Made by a program: the position numbers and the translations under genes. A stretch of 7,870 nt of DNA, from the NCBI GenBank assembly GCA_026785865.1, contig JAJAZG010000266.1, positions 1 to 7,870 on the forward strand. Direction: 5' to 3'. This document shows, in pieces, positions 1 to 5,436 of the stretch. The DNA comes from Pseudanabaena sp. CAN_BIN31 (GTDB lineage Bacteria; Cyanobacteriota; Cyanobacteriia; Pseudanabaenales; Pseudanabaenaceae). The notes under the pieces were generated by a model. The model did no database searches. It was given only the letters and a program-made list of their open reading frames with translations, and had not been told where the DNA came from. Within the stretch, counting starts at the first letter, position 1. Each line of letters begins with the position of its first letter.

Positions 1-292
1 ATGGAAATTCAGCATCTTTTTGATCATAAAACTTGTTGTCAATCCGAAATCTGATCCGCTCTATCTCTTGAAAAGTTACGGTTTGCATATCGATAGGATC
101 TTTGCGCGTTGGTTTTCCCCATGTCAGGCGATCGCCTTTTTGACCTAACACGGTATAAATATCGTATTTGTGACGTTCAAATTGTTCAGCCCAACGCTTG
201 TAAGACTCAACTTTTTGGTATTCATTCCAGCCAGCCCATGCTAGCCAAAAGAATACAACCAATAAAGGCAACCACAATAATCCACGTTCCAT
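1..292 (-). CDS. Small membrane-anchored conserved hypothetical protein (3' part outside window)
   Basis: This reading frame runs without a stop from an ATG at 292-290 to the left edge, giving 97 codons; the C-terminus is missing. The protein starts MERGLLWLPLL and has one hydrophobic, Trp-rich segment at about residues 5-22, followed by a charged soluble part with the stretch VLGQKGDRLTWGKPTRKDP at about residues 48-66. This looks like a protein with one N-terminal membrane anchor or an uncleaved signal. I have the impression that similar short proteins are widespread in cyanobacteria, but I cannot name a function. The frame contains a HIP1 octamer (128-135) without disruption, and protein-like composition supports coding. 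No clear Shine-Dalgarno sequence precedes the ATG. It lies 72 bp downstream of the tRNA-Arg on the same strand. The opposite-strand open frame here is a shadow. Confidence 0.72.
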   Translation of the reverse strand, partial: MERGLLWLPLLVVFFWLAWAGWNEYQKVESYKRWAEQFERHKYDIYTVLGQKGDRLTWGKPTRKDPIDMQTVTFQEIERIRFRIDNKFYDQKDAEFP

Positions 293-364
293 AGATCAAA
301 AATTTAGTTTGTTTACTAGCAAAGCCTTGCTTTTATTTAGTATTAGCGTAAAACGCTGTAATTA

Positions 365-438
365 CGAGTATGGAGGGGCTCGAACCCCCGACCCTCAGGA
401 CCGGAACCTGATGCTCTATCCAACTGAGCTACATACCC
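365..438 (-). tRNA. trnR-CCG: tRNA-Arg (anticodon CCG)
   Basis: Read on the minus strand, the 74 bases fold into a full cloverleaf. The acceptor stem GGGTATG pairs with CATACTC (one G-U), the D stem is GCTC/GAGC, the anticodon stem is TCAGG/CCTGA around loop TTCCGGT, and the T stem is GGGGG/CCCTC (one G-U) around TTCGAGC. The anticodon CCG (complement at 402-404) reads the arginine codon CGG. The discriminator base is G and no 3' CCA is encoded, so CCA must be added after transcription. It sits between the hairpin downstream of ftsX and the small hypothetical gene, and probably has its own promoter in the AT-rich bases 439-480. Confidence 0.96.
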
Positions 439-479
439 AATATTTCTTGTCATAATATCATAGCAAAGAACTGCATAAT

Positions 480-534
480 AAAACCCAAAAAGCTGTAGCG
501 CACGCGCAGCGTGCGCTACAGCTTTTTGGGTTTT
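480..534. terminator. 26-bp perfect hairpin downstream of ftsX, probable bidirectional terminator and palindromic repeat
   Basis: The left arm 480-505 is perfectly complementary to 509-534, with a 3-base loop at 506-508. The stem has a GC-rich core (GTAGCGCACGC) and outer arms containing AAAAAGCT/AGCTTTTT, so transcripts from either side end in a U-rich tract after a GC stem. It begins 10 bases after the ftsX stop codon and precedes the tRNA, which fits termination of the ftsEX transcript. The GC core resembles the short palindrome in the ftsE-ftsX gap, so this may also be a dispersed repeat. The termination role is inferred from structure and position. Confidence 0.7.
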
Positions 535-544
535 GGGTTTTATG

Positions 545-1462
545 CTACGAGTTAAAAGAAAAACGTCGTACTGCTAATAAACTCCCCAACACGCCGATCA
601 CCGTGCCAAATATCGCTAATACGGCAGGCAAAAGAATCTGCGATCGCAAATCAGTAGTTAAGCCCAAAGTGAGCGATTTAATTAATTCGGGTTGATTGAC
701 GATCGCCCCACCTAAAAGATTTAAGCTCAACATCAGCATCAAATAAGCCGCACCCGCGCCTGTGATTCCAAAAAATATGCCTTGTAACACAAACGGAAAA
801 TAAATCCATGCAGCCGTTGCGCCCACCAATTGCATCACCTCAATTTCGCGCCGTCGCGCTAAAACAATTAGGCGAATAGTCGTCGTAATAACCGCGATCG
901 CAATTACCGTAAAAATCGCCACGATCGCCACACTGCTATTACTGAGGGCGCGGCGCAATTGTCCAATTCGTTCCACCACCTCATTGGTGTACCACACCTC
1001 ATTCACGCCCTTTAAGCCAGAAATGCGTTTTGCCACATCAGGCACGCGATCGCTTGACACTGCCCGCACCTTAAACTCATCAACTAAGGGATTACCACCA
1101 AGCTGTTGTGTCGCCTGACTAAGATCATTCTTGCCCAAATCCTTCATCAGATTTTCCCATGCTTCTTCTTTAGAAATTAGTTTGGCGGCAGCAACACCAT
1201 CGACTAATAGCAAGCGCGGCTGCATCGACTCACCGACCGTATTCGCATCAAGATAGACCGAAATTTCTAACTGACTGCCTAGCTGACCTAGCACATTTTC
1301 TAATTGCCAAGAAATTTGTAAGCTTGCGCCAAATAAAAATAGCAACACTGCCACAGTGCTAATGGCTGCCCAATTCATCCAGCCGCCACGCCGCAATCCT
1401 AAAAAAGTCTCGCGCAGCAGATAGTCGATTTTAGTAAAGAAGCGAACGACGTTTTGTACCAT
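545..1462 (-). CDS. ftsX: FtsX, permease-like cell division protein
   Basis: This is the membrane subunit of the FtsEX complex, an ABC-type machine that does not transport but passes ATP-driven conformational change across the membrane to cell-wall hydrolases during division. Counting from the ATG at 1462, the protein has 305 residues. A basic cytoplasmic N-terminus ends in LRRGGWMNW, followed by TM1 at about 31-51. A periplasmic domain spans about 52-172, and three further TM segments lie near 177-201, 220-252 and 275-298. This one-plus-three layout and the length are typical of FtsX. The cytoplasmic loop LARRREIEVMQLVGAT is the family's characteristic coupling region to FtsE. An upstream in-frame ATG at 1513 would add 17 residues and overlap ftsE by 17 bp. 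I reject it because those residues are encoded by an apparent repeat insertion. It follows ftsE in an operon. Confidence 0.93.
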   Translation of the reverse strand: MVQNVVRFFTKIDYLLRETFLGLRRGGWMNWAAISTVAVLLFLFGASLQISWQLENVLGQLGSQLEISVYLDANTVGESMQPRLLLVDGVAAAKLISKEEAWENLMKDLGKNDLSQATQQLGGNPLVDEFKVRAVSSDRVPDVAKRISGLKGVNEVWYTNEVVERIGQLRRALSNSSVAIVAIFTVIAIAVITTTIRLIVLARRREIEVMQLVGATAAWIYFPFVLQGIFFGITGAGAAYLMLMLSLNLLGGAIVNQPELIKSLTLGLTTDLRSQILLPAVLAIFGTVIGVLGSLLAVRRFSFNS

Positions 1463-1496
1463 AACTTTTGTAGCGCCTACGCGCTGAGAACTTTTG
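1463..1496. repeat. Direct repeat flanking a small palindrome, filling the ftsE-ftsX gap
   Basis: The octamer AACTTTTG occurs at 1463-1470 and again at 1489-1496. Between them lie 18 bases (1471-1488) with the imperfect dyad AGCGC-CTAC-GCGCT. The unit starts directly after the ftsX ATG complement (1460-1462) and ends directly before the ftsE stop complement (1497-1499), so it is the whole intercistronic gap. The arrangement looks like a short palindromic element with an 8-bp target duplication. The core matches GTAGCGC..ACGCGC in the 480-534 hairpin apart from a 2-base indel. The structure is seen directly; the insertion origin is inferred. Confidence 0.6.
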
Positions 1497-2255
1497 CTAG
1501 ATAATATAACCATTTTGCAAATGCAATACAGGATGATTAGCGGCTCGGACTAACTGCTCATCGTGAGTCGTCAAAAGCACCGTCACCCCAAAAGAATTTA
1601 GCTTTTTTAAGATTTTAATTACTTGCCAAGCATTGTCTGGATCGAGGTTGCCTGTCGGCTCATCGGCAAGCACAAGCGGCGGCGTATTCACGATCGCTCT
1701 AGCAATACTTGTGCGTTGCTGCTCTCCGCCCGAAAGCTCTTCAGGAAAACAATCCGCCTTATGCAATAAACCCACCATTTTTAGCGCAGGTTGAACTCGG
1801 CGCTGAATTTCCTTATAGGTGTAGCCCTGCGCCATCAGCACAAAAGCTATATTTTCTGAAACCGTGCGCTTTGGTACAAGTTTGTAATCTTGAAAGACAA
1901 TGCCAATCTTGCGGCGCAACATCGCCAGATTATTTCCTTTTAAACCCTTGAGGTTAAACCCATTCACAGTCACTTCACCATCTGTGACCTGCTCTGCACC
2001 ATAGAGCAGTTTTAATAATGTGGACTTCCCTGATCCTGAATGCCCTGTAATAAATTTAAAGTCCCCCTTATAAATTTCGATATTCACATCGCGTAAACCA
2101 ACAGCACCATTGGCATAGGTCTTACGCACGTTTTCTAATTTAATGATCACCGACTTTTTACCATTGGTGGTATTTTCGTCAGAAGTTTTGCCAGAGGTTT
2201 TGGTCGTACTGGAGTTGATTAAGGCTGGGTTTAGTTTTGTTGGCAGTTTTAGCAT
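1497..2255 (-). CDS. ftsE: FtsE, cell division ATP-binding protein
   Basis: This is the cytoplasmic ATPase of FtsEX: ATP binding and hydrolysis here drive FtsX and so activate peptidoglycan hydrolases at the septum. The 252-residue protein shows all ABC motifs in order: Walker A GHSGSGKST (71-79), Q-loop FQD (121-123), signature LSGGEQ (174-179), Walker B VLADEP (195-200) and the H-loop histidine at 231. The segments KLVPKRTVSENIAF and LLYGAEQ are typical of FtsE rather than of general ABC importers, and the adjacent ftsX confirms the call. The first 35 residues are Ser/Thr/Asn/Lys-rich and lie before the conserved VIIKLENVRKTY strand. They may be a real disordered extension, or translation could start at an in-frame GTG at 2150, although neither start has a clear ribosome site. 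It is the first gene of the ftsEX operon. Confidence 0.95.
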   Translation of the reverse strand: MLKLPTKLNPALINSSTTKTSGKTSDENTTNGKKSVIIKLENVRKTYANGAVGLRDVNIEIYKGDFKFITGHSGSGKSTLLKLLYGAEQVTDGEVTVNGFNLKGLKGNNLAMLRRKIGIVFQDYKLVPKRTVSENIAFVLMAQGYTYKEIQRRVQPALKMVGLLHKADCFPEELSGGEQQRTSIARAIVNTPPLVLADEPTGNLDPDNAWQVIKILKKLNSFGVTVLLTTHDEQLVRAANHPVLHLQNGYII

Positions 2256-2323
2256 TGGGCGATCGCTTAAATATTCTAAAAAATCTGATTATGGATAAAC
2301 CAAGCCCGATCTTTGTACTTGAG

Positions 2324-2329
2324 ATTATA
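2324..2329 (-). promoter_or_regulatory. Candidate -10 element for ftsEX
   Basis: Read on the minus strand this is a perfect TATAAT about 70 bases before the ftsE ATG. No convincing -35 hexamer is found 16-18 bases upstream, so it is a candidate only. The 247-bp divergent region 2256-2502 holds this element, two HIP1 octamers (2259-2266, 2384-2391) and the start signals of the response regulator; I see no gene in it. Confidence 0.35.
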
Positions 2330-2487
2330 CAGAGCTAGTCAAGGGATCGACATCAGCTATTGTTGCTGTTTCCAAAATTAAAGGCGATCGCTGCTAACTT
2401 TGAGAATATTTATATGCTAAATTATTGCGAATTCAAGAACTAAATCTTACAAAACCCAGTAAGCTTTTACTTAAGTACTAACCAAAT

Positions 2488-2493
2488 AAGGGG
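2488..2493 (+). promoter_or_regulatory. Ribosome binding site of the response regulator gene
   Basis: AAGGGG lies 9 bases before the GTG at 2503 and matches the Shine-Dalgarno consensus with one change. It is among the clearest ribosome sites in the window and decides the GTG start, because the receiver domain begins only four residues later. Confidence 0.6.
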
Positions 2494-2502
2494 TTATCAG
2501 CA

Positions 2503-3069
2503 GTGGCAGCTCACAAAATACTAGTAATTGATGATAGTCGCGTAATCCGTAATATGGTGCGTGATATGCTCCCGCCAGCAAACTTTGAGGTGCTAGAGGC
2601 AGCCGACGGCATCAAGGGGCTGGAGATGATTCATCAAGAAAAGCCTTGGATGATCATGCTAGATTTCCTATTGCCTCGGATGAGCGGCTTTGAGGTTTAT
2701 GAAACTTTGCAGCAGAGTCCTGAACTAAGCCGTATTCCCCTAGTTTTGATGTCTGGACGCAAAGAAGAAGTAACTAGTAAAATTTCTGAACCATTTGAAG
2801 ATAAATATCTAGTATTTGTCGAAAAGCCTTTTGAGCAGAAAGAATTAATTACGGCGATTAAAAGAGCAATGGTGTTGGCTCAGAAGCGTCCGCATATCTC
2901 GACCATTTCTGTAGCTTCAACTGTGGGTAGCGCCGAACACACAGATGAGGGTCTGGGCAAACGAGTCGAAGTACTGGAGGCTAAGTGCAAGCTATTAGAA
3001 CAACAAATTGCTTCACAGAACAAACAATTCCAGCAGCTAGTGGACTTTATCAAGAAAAAATTAAAGTAA
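2503..3069 (+). CDS. Single-receiver response regulator with C-terminal coiled coil
   Basis: This is a CheY-like receiver that accepts phosphate from a histidine kinase and relays it by protein contact, with no DNA-binding domain. The start is GTG, followed by MAAHKILVIDDS. The acidic pair is D10/D11, the phosphoacceptor is D54 (MLDFLLPRMSG), the switch residue is S84 (LMSGR) and the conserved lysine is K108 (EKPF). All catalytic positions are present. The receiver ends near residue 125. A polar linker (about 126-150) leads to a 38-residue helical tail with heptad-like hydrophobic spacing (VEVLEAKCKLLEQQIA), ending in a lysine-rich stretch KKKLK. The tail probably dimerises or docks on a partner. 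The full length is 188 residues. No kinase gene is nearby, and the gene stands alone between ftsE and the convergent clpX, so the pathway is unknown. Confidence 0.9.
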   Translation: MAAHKILVIDDSRVIRNMVRDMLPPANFEVLEAADGIKGLEMIHQEKPWMIMLDFLLPRMSGFEVYETLQQSPELSRIPLVLMSGRKEEVTSKISEPFEDKYLVFVEKPFEQKELITAIKRAMVLAQKRPHISTISVASTVGSAEHTDEGLGKRVEVLEAKCKLLEQQIASQNKQFQQLVDFIKKKLK

Positions 3070-3097
3070 CAAATACACCATAATTCAGTTCACGATC

Positions 3098-3150
3098 ACA
3101 AAGCAAAGATGATTCGGTGGGCTTTGCCCACCGAATCATCTTTGCTTTGT
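3098..3150. repeat. 25-bp perfect hairpin with GGTGGGC-TTT-GCCCACC core
   Basis: Positions 3098-3122 are exactly complementary to 3126-3150, with loop TTT at 3123-3125. It lies 28 bases after the response regulator stop and just before a standard terminator. It has no long T-run after the stem, so it is more likely a dispersed palindromic repeat or an RNA-stabilising 3' structure than the main terminator. It has the same build (25-26 bp stem, 3-base loop) as the hairpin at 480-534 but a different core. Confidence 0.75.
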
Positions 3151-3157
3151 ATTTAAT

Positions 3158-3186
3158 AAAAAGCCCCGCTTAGCGGGGCTTTTTTT
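3158..3186. terminator. Bidirectional rho-independent terminator between the response regulator gene and clpX
   Basis: The arm AAAAAGCCCCGC (3158-3169) pairs perfectly with GCGGGGCTTTTT (3173-3184) around loop TTA. On the plus strand the stem ends in seven T bases (3180-3186); on the minus strand the A run gives a matching U tract. It begins 88 bases after the response regulator stop and ends 4 bases before the clpX stop codon, so it can end both convergent transcripts. Confidence 0.9.
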
Positions 3187-3190
3187 GTCT

Positions 3191-4528
3191 CTATGCTGAT
3201 TCAGGCTTAGGTAATGATGCAGGATGTTGCAAAATCTCCGCCGTTGATAGTTTTTCAACCATATCGAGAGTGATTAAACACTTAGTAACATCTTTACGTG
3301 AAGGTAACTCATACATCATGTCTAGCATCAACTGCTCGACGATGCCACGCAAAGCTCGCGCTCCTGTTTTACGACGGTAGGCTTCCTTAGCGATCGCCTG
3401 AACTGCATCGGGCTGAAACTCAAGTTGGACATTATCCATTTTCAAGAGCTTTTGGTATTGCTTGATCAGAGCGCTGCGAGGCTCCGTCAAGATTGCCATA
3501 AGCGCTTTTTCGTCAAGAGGATCGAGTACAGCCGCAACGGGTACACGACCAATAAATTCAGGAATCATCCCAAATTTAACGAGATCGTCAGGCTGCACAT
3601 TTTTGAGGATTTCCGCAGTGCGCTTTTCACGGGGAATCGACTCACCTTGCTGGACAAAGCCCATTGACTTTTTACCAATGCGCTGTTCGATCAGCTTTTC
3701 CATGCCCCCAAAAGCACCACCGCAAATAAACAAAATATTTTTGGTGTCAATCTGAATGCAATCTTGATAAGGATGCTTACGTCCACCTTGAGGCGGCACA
3801 TTCGCGATCGTCCCTTCCAACATTTTCAGTAAGGCTTGCTGTACGCCTTCACCCGAAACATCGCGGGTAATTGAAGTGTTTTCACCCTTACGCGCAATTT
3901 TATCGATTTCATCGATATAAATAATGCCGCGTTGAGCCTCTTCAACATCAAGATCGGCGACCTGCAATAGCCGCAGTAAAATATTTTCGACATCTTCACC
4001 GACATAGCCCGCCTCGGTGAGTGTCGTGGCATCAGCAACCGCAAAAGGCACATCGAGCATTTCGGCTAGAGTTTGTGCCAAGAGAGTTTTACCGCAACCC
4101 GTGGGGCCAATTAGTAAAATATTCGATTTTTGTAGCTCGATTCCGTCTTCATTCTGACCTTTTGCCGATGACTCAATGAAGCTCAAACGCTTGTAGTGGT
4201 TATAAACGGCAACCGACAAAACTTTTTTAGCTTCGTCTTGACCGACAACATTTTCATCGAGATATCGCTTGATATCGCGGGGCTTAGGAATCTGACTGAG
4301 GTTGAGATTTGCCGCAGTTTTGGTTTTCCGCTTTTCGTTGGCAGGATCTTTCCGTTGGGCAGCCTGAGGAGGAGCGCTGTTAAACAACTCCTCATCGAGG
4401 ATTTCGTTACACAAATCCACACACTCATCGCAAATGTATACCCCTGGTCCCGCAATTAACTTGCGTACCTGCTCCTGCGATTTACCACAGAAGGAACATT
4501 TTAGATGAGAGTCATATTTACTGGGCAT
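3191..4528 (-). CDS. clpX: ClpX, ATP-dependent unfoldase of the ClpXP protease
   Basis: ClpX forms a hexameric AAA+ ring that recognises tagged or damaged proteins, unfolds them and feeds them to the ClpP chamber in the cytoplasm. The 445-residue protein has an N-terminal C4 zinc-binding domain (C11, C14, C33, C36) and a short linker. The AAA+ module carries Walker A GPTGCGKT (141-148), pore loop GYVG (174-177), Walker B IIYIDEID (202-209), the RKH substrate loop (250-252) and the arginine finger region EFIGR (324-328). Sensor 2 is GARALRG (389-395). The ClpP-docking loop, IGF in Escherichia coli, reads MGF (289-291) here. Length and motifs are normal for the family and nothing is missing. 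The ATG at 4528 gives the standard N-terminus directly before the zinc domain. clpP lies 30 bp upstream on the same strand, so the two form an operon ending at the terminator 3158-3186. Confidence 0.98.
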   Translation of the reverse strand: MPSKYDSHLKCSFCGKSQEQVRKLIAGPGVYICDECVDLCNEILDEELFNSAPPQAAQRKDPANEKRKTKTAANLNLSQIPKPRDIKRYLDENVVGQDEAKKVLSVAVYNHYKRLSFIESSAKGQNEDGIELQKSNILLIGPTGCGKTLLAQTLAEMLDVPFAVADATTLTEAGYVGEDVENILLRLLQVADLDVEEAQRGIIYIDEIDKIARKGENTSITRDVSGEGVQQALLKMLEGTIANVPPQGGRKHPYQDCIQIDTKNILFICGGAFGGMEKLIEQRIGKKSMGFVQQGESIPREKRTAEILKNVQPDDLVKFGMIPEFIGRVPVAAVLDPLDEKALMAILTEPRSALIKQYQKLLKMDNVQLEFQPDAVQAIAKEAYRRKTGARALRGIVEQLMLDMMYELPSRKDVTKCLITLDMVEKLSTAEILQHPASLPKPESA

Positions 4529-4558
4529 AAGCTATCTCGATGTAATGTGTCGCTATGG

Positions 4559-5266
4559 CTAGACGAGCGCTAGGGCTGATGGCTGGAGGCTTTTGGAATT
4601 GGTTAAAACGTGATCAATCAAACCATATTGCTGAGCTTCCGCAGGTGACATGAAGAAATCGCGTTCGGTATCTTGCTCGATTTGCTCAAAAGACTTGCCT
4701 GTACTTTCGGACAGCATTTCATTGAGCGATCGCTTGATGAACAAGATTTCTCGCGCCTGAATCTCAATGTCAACTGCTTGTCCTTGAGCGCCCCCAAGCG
4801 GCTGATGAATCATGATTCTGGCATTGGGCAATGACATGCGTTTGCCTTTAGCACCAGATGCTAATAGAAATGCGCCCATGCTAGCTGCTAGCCCCATGCA
4901 GATGGTGCAAACATCGGGACGGACGTGGTTCATGGTGTCAAGGATCGCCATGCCTGCGTAGACCGAGCCACCGGGAGAGTTGATATAGAGATAAATATCT
5001 TTTTCAGGATCTTCAGCTTCTAAAAATAAAAGCTGCGACATGATCAAGTTTGAAGTAGTGTCATCGACTTGTGAACCCAAGAACACGATTCGCTCACGCA
5101 ATAAGCGCGAGAAAATATCGAATGCTCTCTCGCCTTTACCTGATTGCTCGACCACCATTGGCACGACCTGATTATGGACGCTGTGGATATTTTGGGTCGA
5201 GGCGATCGCAAACTGATTTGATGTTAATTGACTAAATAAAGGGTACATTCGTTTTGAATTCACCAT
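4559..5266 (-). CDS. clpP: ClpP, proteolytic subunit of the Clp protease (cyanobacterial ClpP2-like)
   Basis: ClpP is the serine peptidase whose stacked heptameric rings cleave substrates supplied by ClpX. From the ATG at 5266 the protein has 235 residues. The catalytic triad is complete: Ser129 in GLAASMGAF, His154 in IMIHQPLGG and Asp203 in DTERDFF, with the family spacing of 25 and 74 residues. Conserved blocks include VVPMVVEQSGKGERAFD, LLRERIVFLG and YINSPGGSV. Cyanobacteria carry several clpP paralogues; the copy next to clpX is usually called ClpP2 and works in a mixed core with ClpX. The start is uncertain: in frame are TTG at 5305, ATG at 5266, ATG at 5248 and ATG at 5158 (the last with AGG eight bases upstream). 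The extra N-terminal 30-40 residues are presumably removed as a propeptide. clpX follows after 30 bp. Confidence 0.95.
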   Translation of the reverse strand: MVNSKRMYPLFSQLTSNQFAIASTQNIHSVHNQVVPMVVEQSGKGERAFDIFSRLLRERIVFLGSQVDDTTSNLIMSQLLFLEAEDPEKDIYLYINSPGGSVYAGMAILDTMNHVRPDVCTICMGLAASMGAFLLASGAKGKRMSLPNARIMIHQPLGGAQGQAVDIEIQAREILFIKRSLNEMLSESTGKSFEQIEQDTERDFFMSPAEAQQYGLIDHVLTNSKSLQPSALALV

Positions 5267-5337
5267 AATTTTGATGCAATGTCCTACATAAAACTTGAGT
5301 AGCAAAGCTTAAGTTTTACCATAACTTCTTGAGAGCT

Positions 5338-5343
5338 ATTATG
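5338..5343 (-). promoter_or_regulatory. Candidate -10 element for clpP-clpX
   Basis: Read on the minus strand this is CATAAT, five of six matches to the -10 consensus, 71 bases before the ATG at 5266. Because a terminator separates tig from clpP, the clpPX unit should have a promoter in 5267-5390. No good -35 hexamer is visible at the usual spacing, which would fit activator dependence but does not prove it. Confidence 0.3.
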
Positions 5344-5358
5344 CCTCAAAAATTGTAT

Positions 5359-5376
5359 TGGTATCTAGACATACCA
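5359..5376. promoter_or_regulatory. Dyad TGGTAT-N6-ATACCA upstream of clpP, fits NtcA-type GTA-N8-TAC
   Basis: A perfect 6-bp dyad with a 6-base spacer lies in the clpP upstream region. It contains GTA at 5361-5363 and TAC at 5372-5374 with eight bases between, which is the binding consensus of the cyanobacterial nitrogen regulator NtcA. The candidate -10 (5338-5343) is 17 bases away, shorter than the roughly 20-24 usual for NtcA-activated promoters. Chance occurrence of this loose consensus is about one per 4 kb, so the call is tentative. Confidence 0.3.
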
Positions 5377-5390
5377 TTTATTTTAAGCAA

Positions 5391-5436
5391 TTAAAAAAAG
5401 AAAGGGGGTGCTAAGCACCCCCCTTTCTTTTTTTAA
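5391..5436. terminator. Strong bidirectional terminator between tig and clpP
   Basis: The stem is TTAAAAAAAGAAAGGGGGTGC (5391-5411) against 5415-5436 with loop TAA and one bulged C (5423). Read on the minus strand it follows the tig stop codon (5439-5437) without a gap and ends in a seven-base T run. It should end most tig transcripts and so uncouple tig from clpPX. The A/T symmetry means it could also work on the plus strand. Confidence 0.88.

Noticed and set aside
109..294. 61-codon open frame on the plus strand
   Set aside because: It is antisense to the small membrane-anchored protein, whose minus-strand frame has a proper start, a membrane segment and protein-like composition; this frame has none of these.
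318..331. Small hairpin AGCAA-AGCC-TTGCT followed by T bases
   Set aside because: A 5-bp AT-rich stem is too weak for a terminator and lies in the wrong orientation to serve the tRNA or the gene after it.
1463..1513. ATG at 1513 as the ftsX start, overlapping ftsE
   Set aside because: The added residues are encoded by the direct-repeat and palindrome unit and do not resemble FtsX. The ATG at 1462 gives the usual FtsX length.
3425..3755. Two plus-strand open frames of 80 and 97 codons
   Set aside because: Both lie fully inside clpX on the opposite strand, have no ribosome site and no recognisable protein features; they are shadows of clpX codon use.
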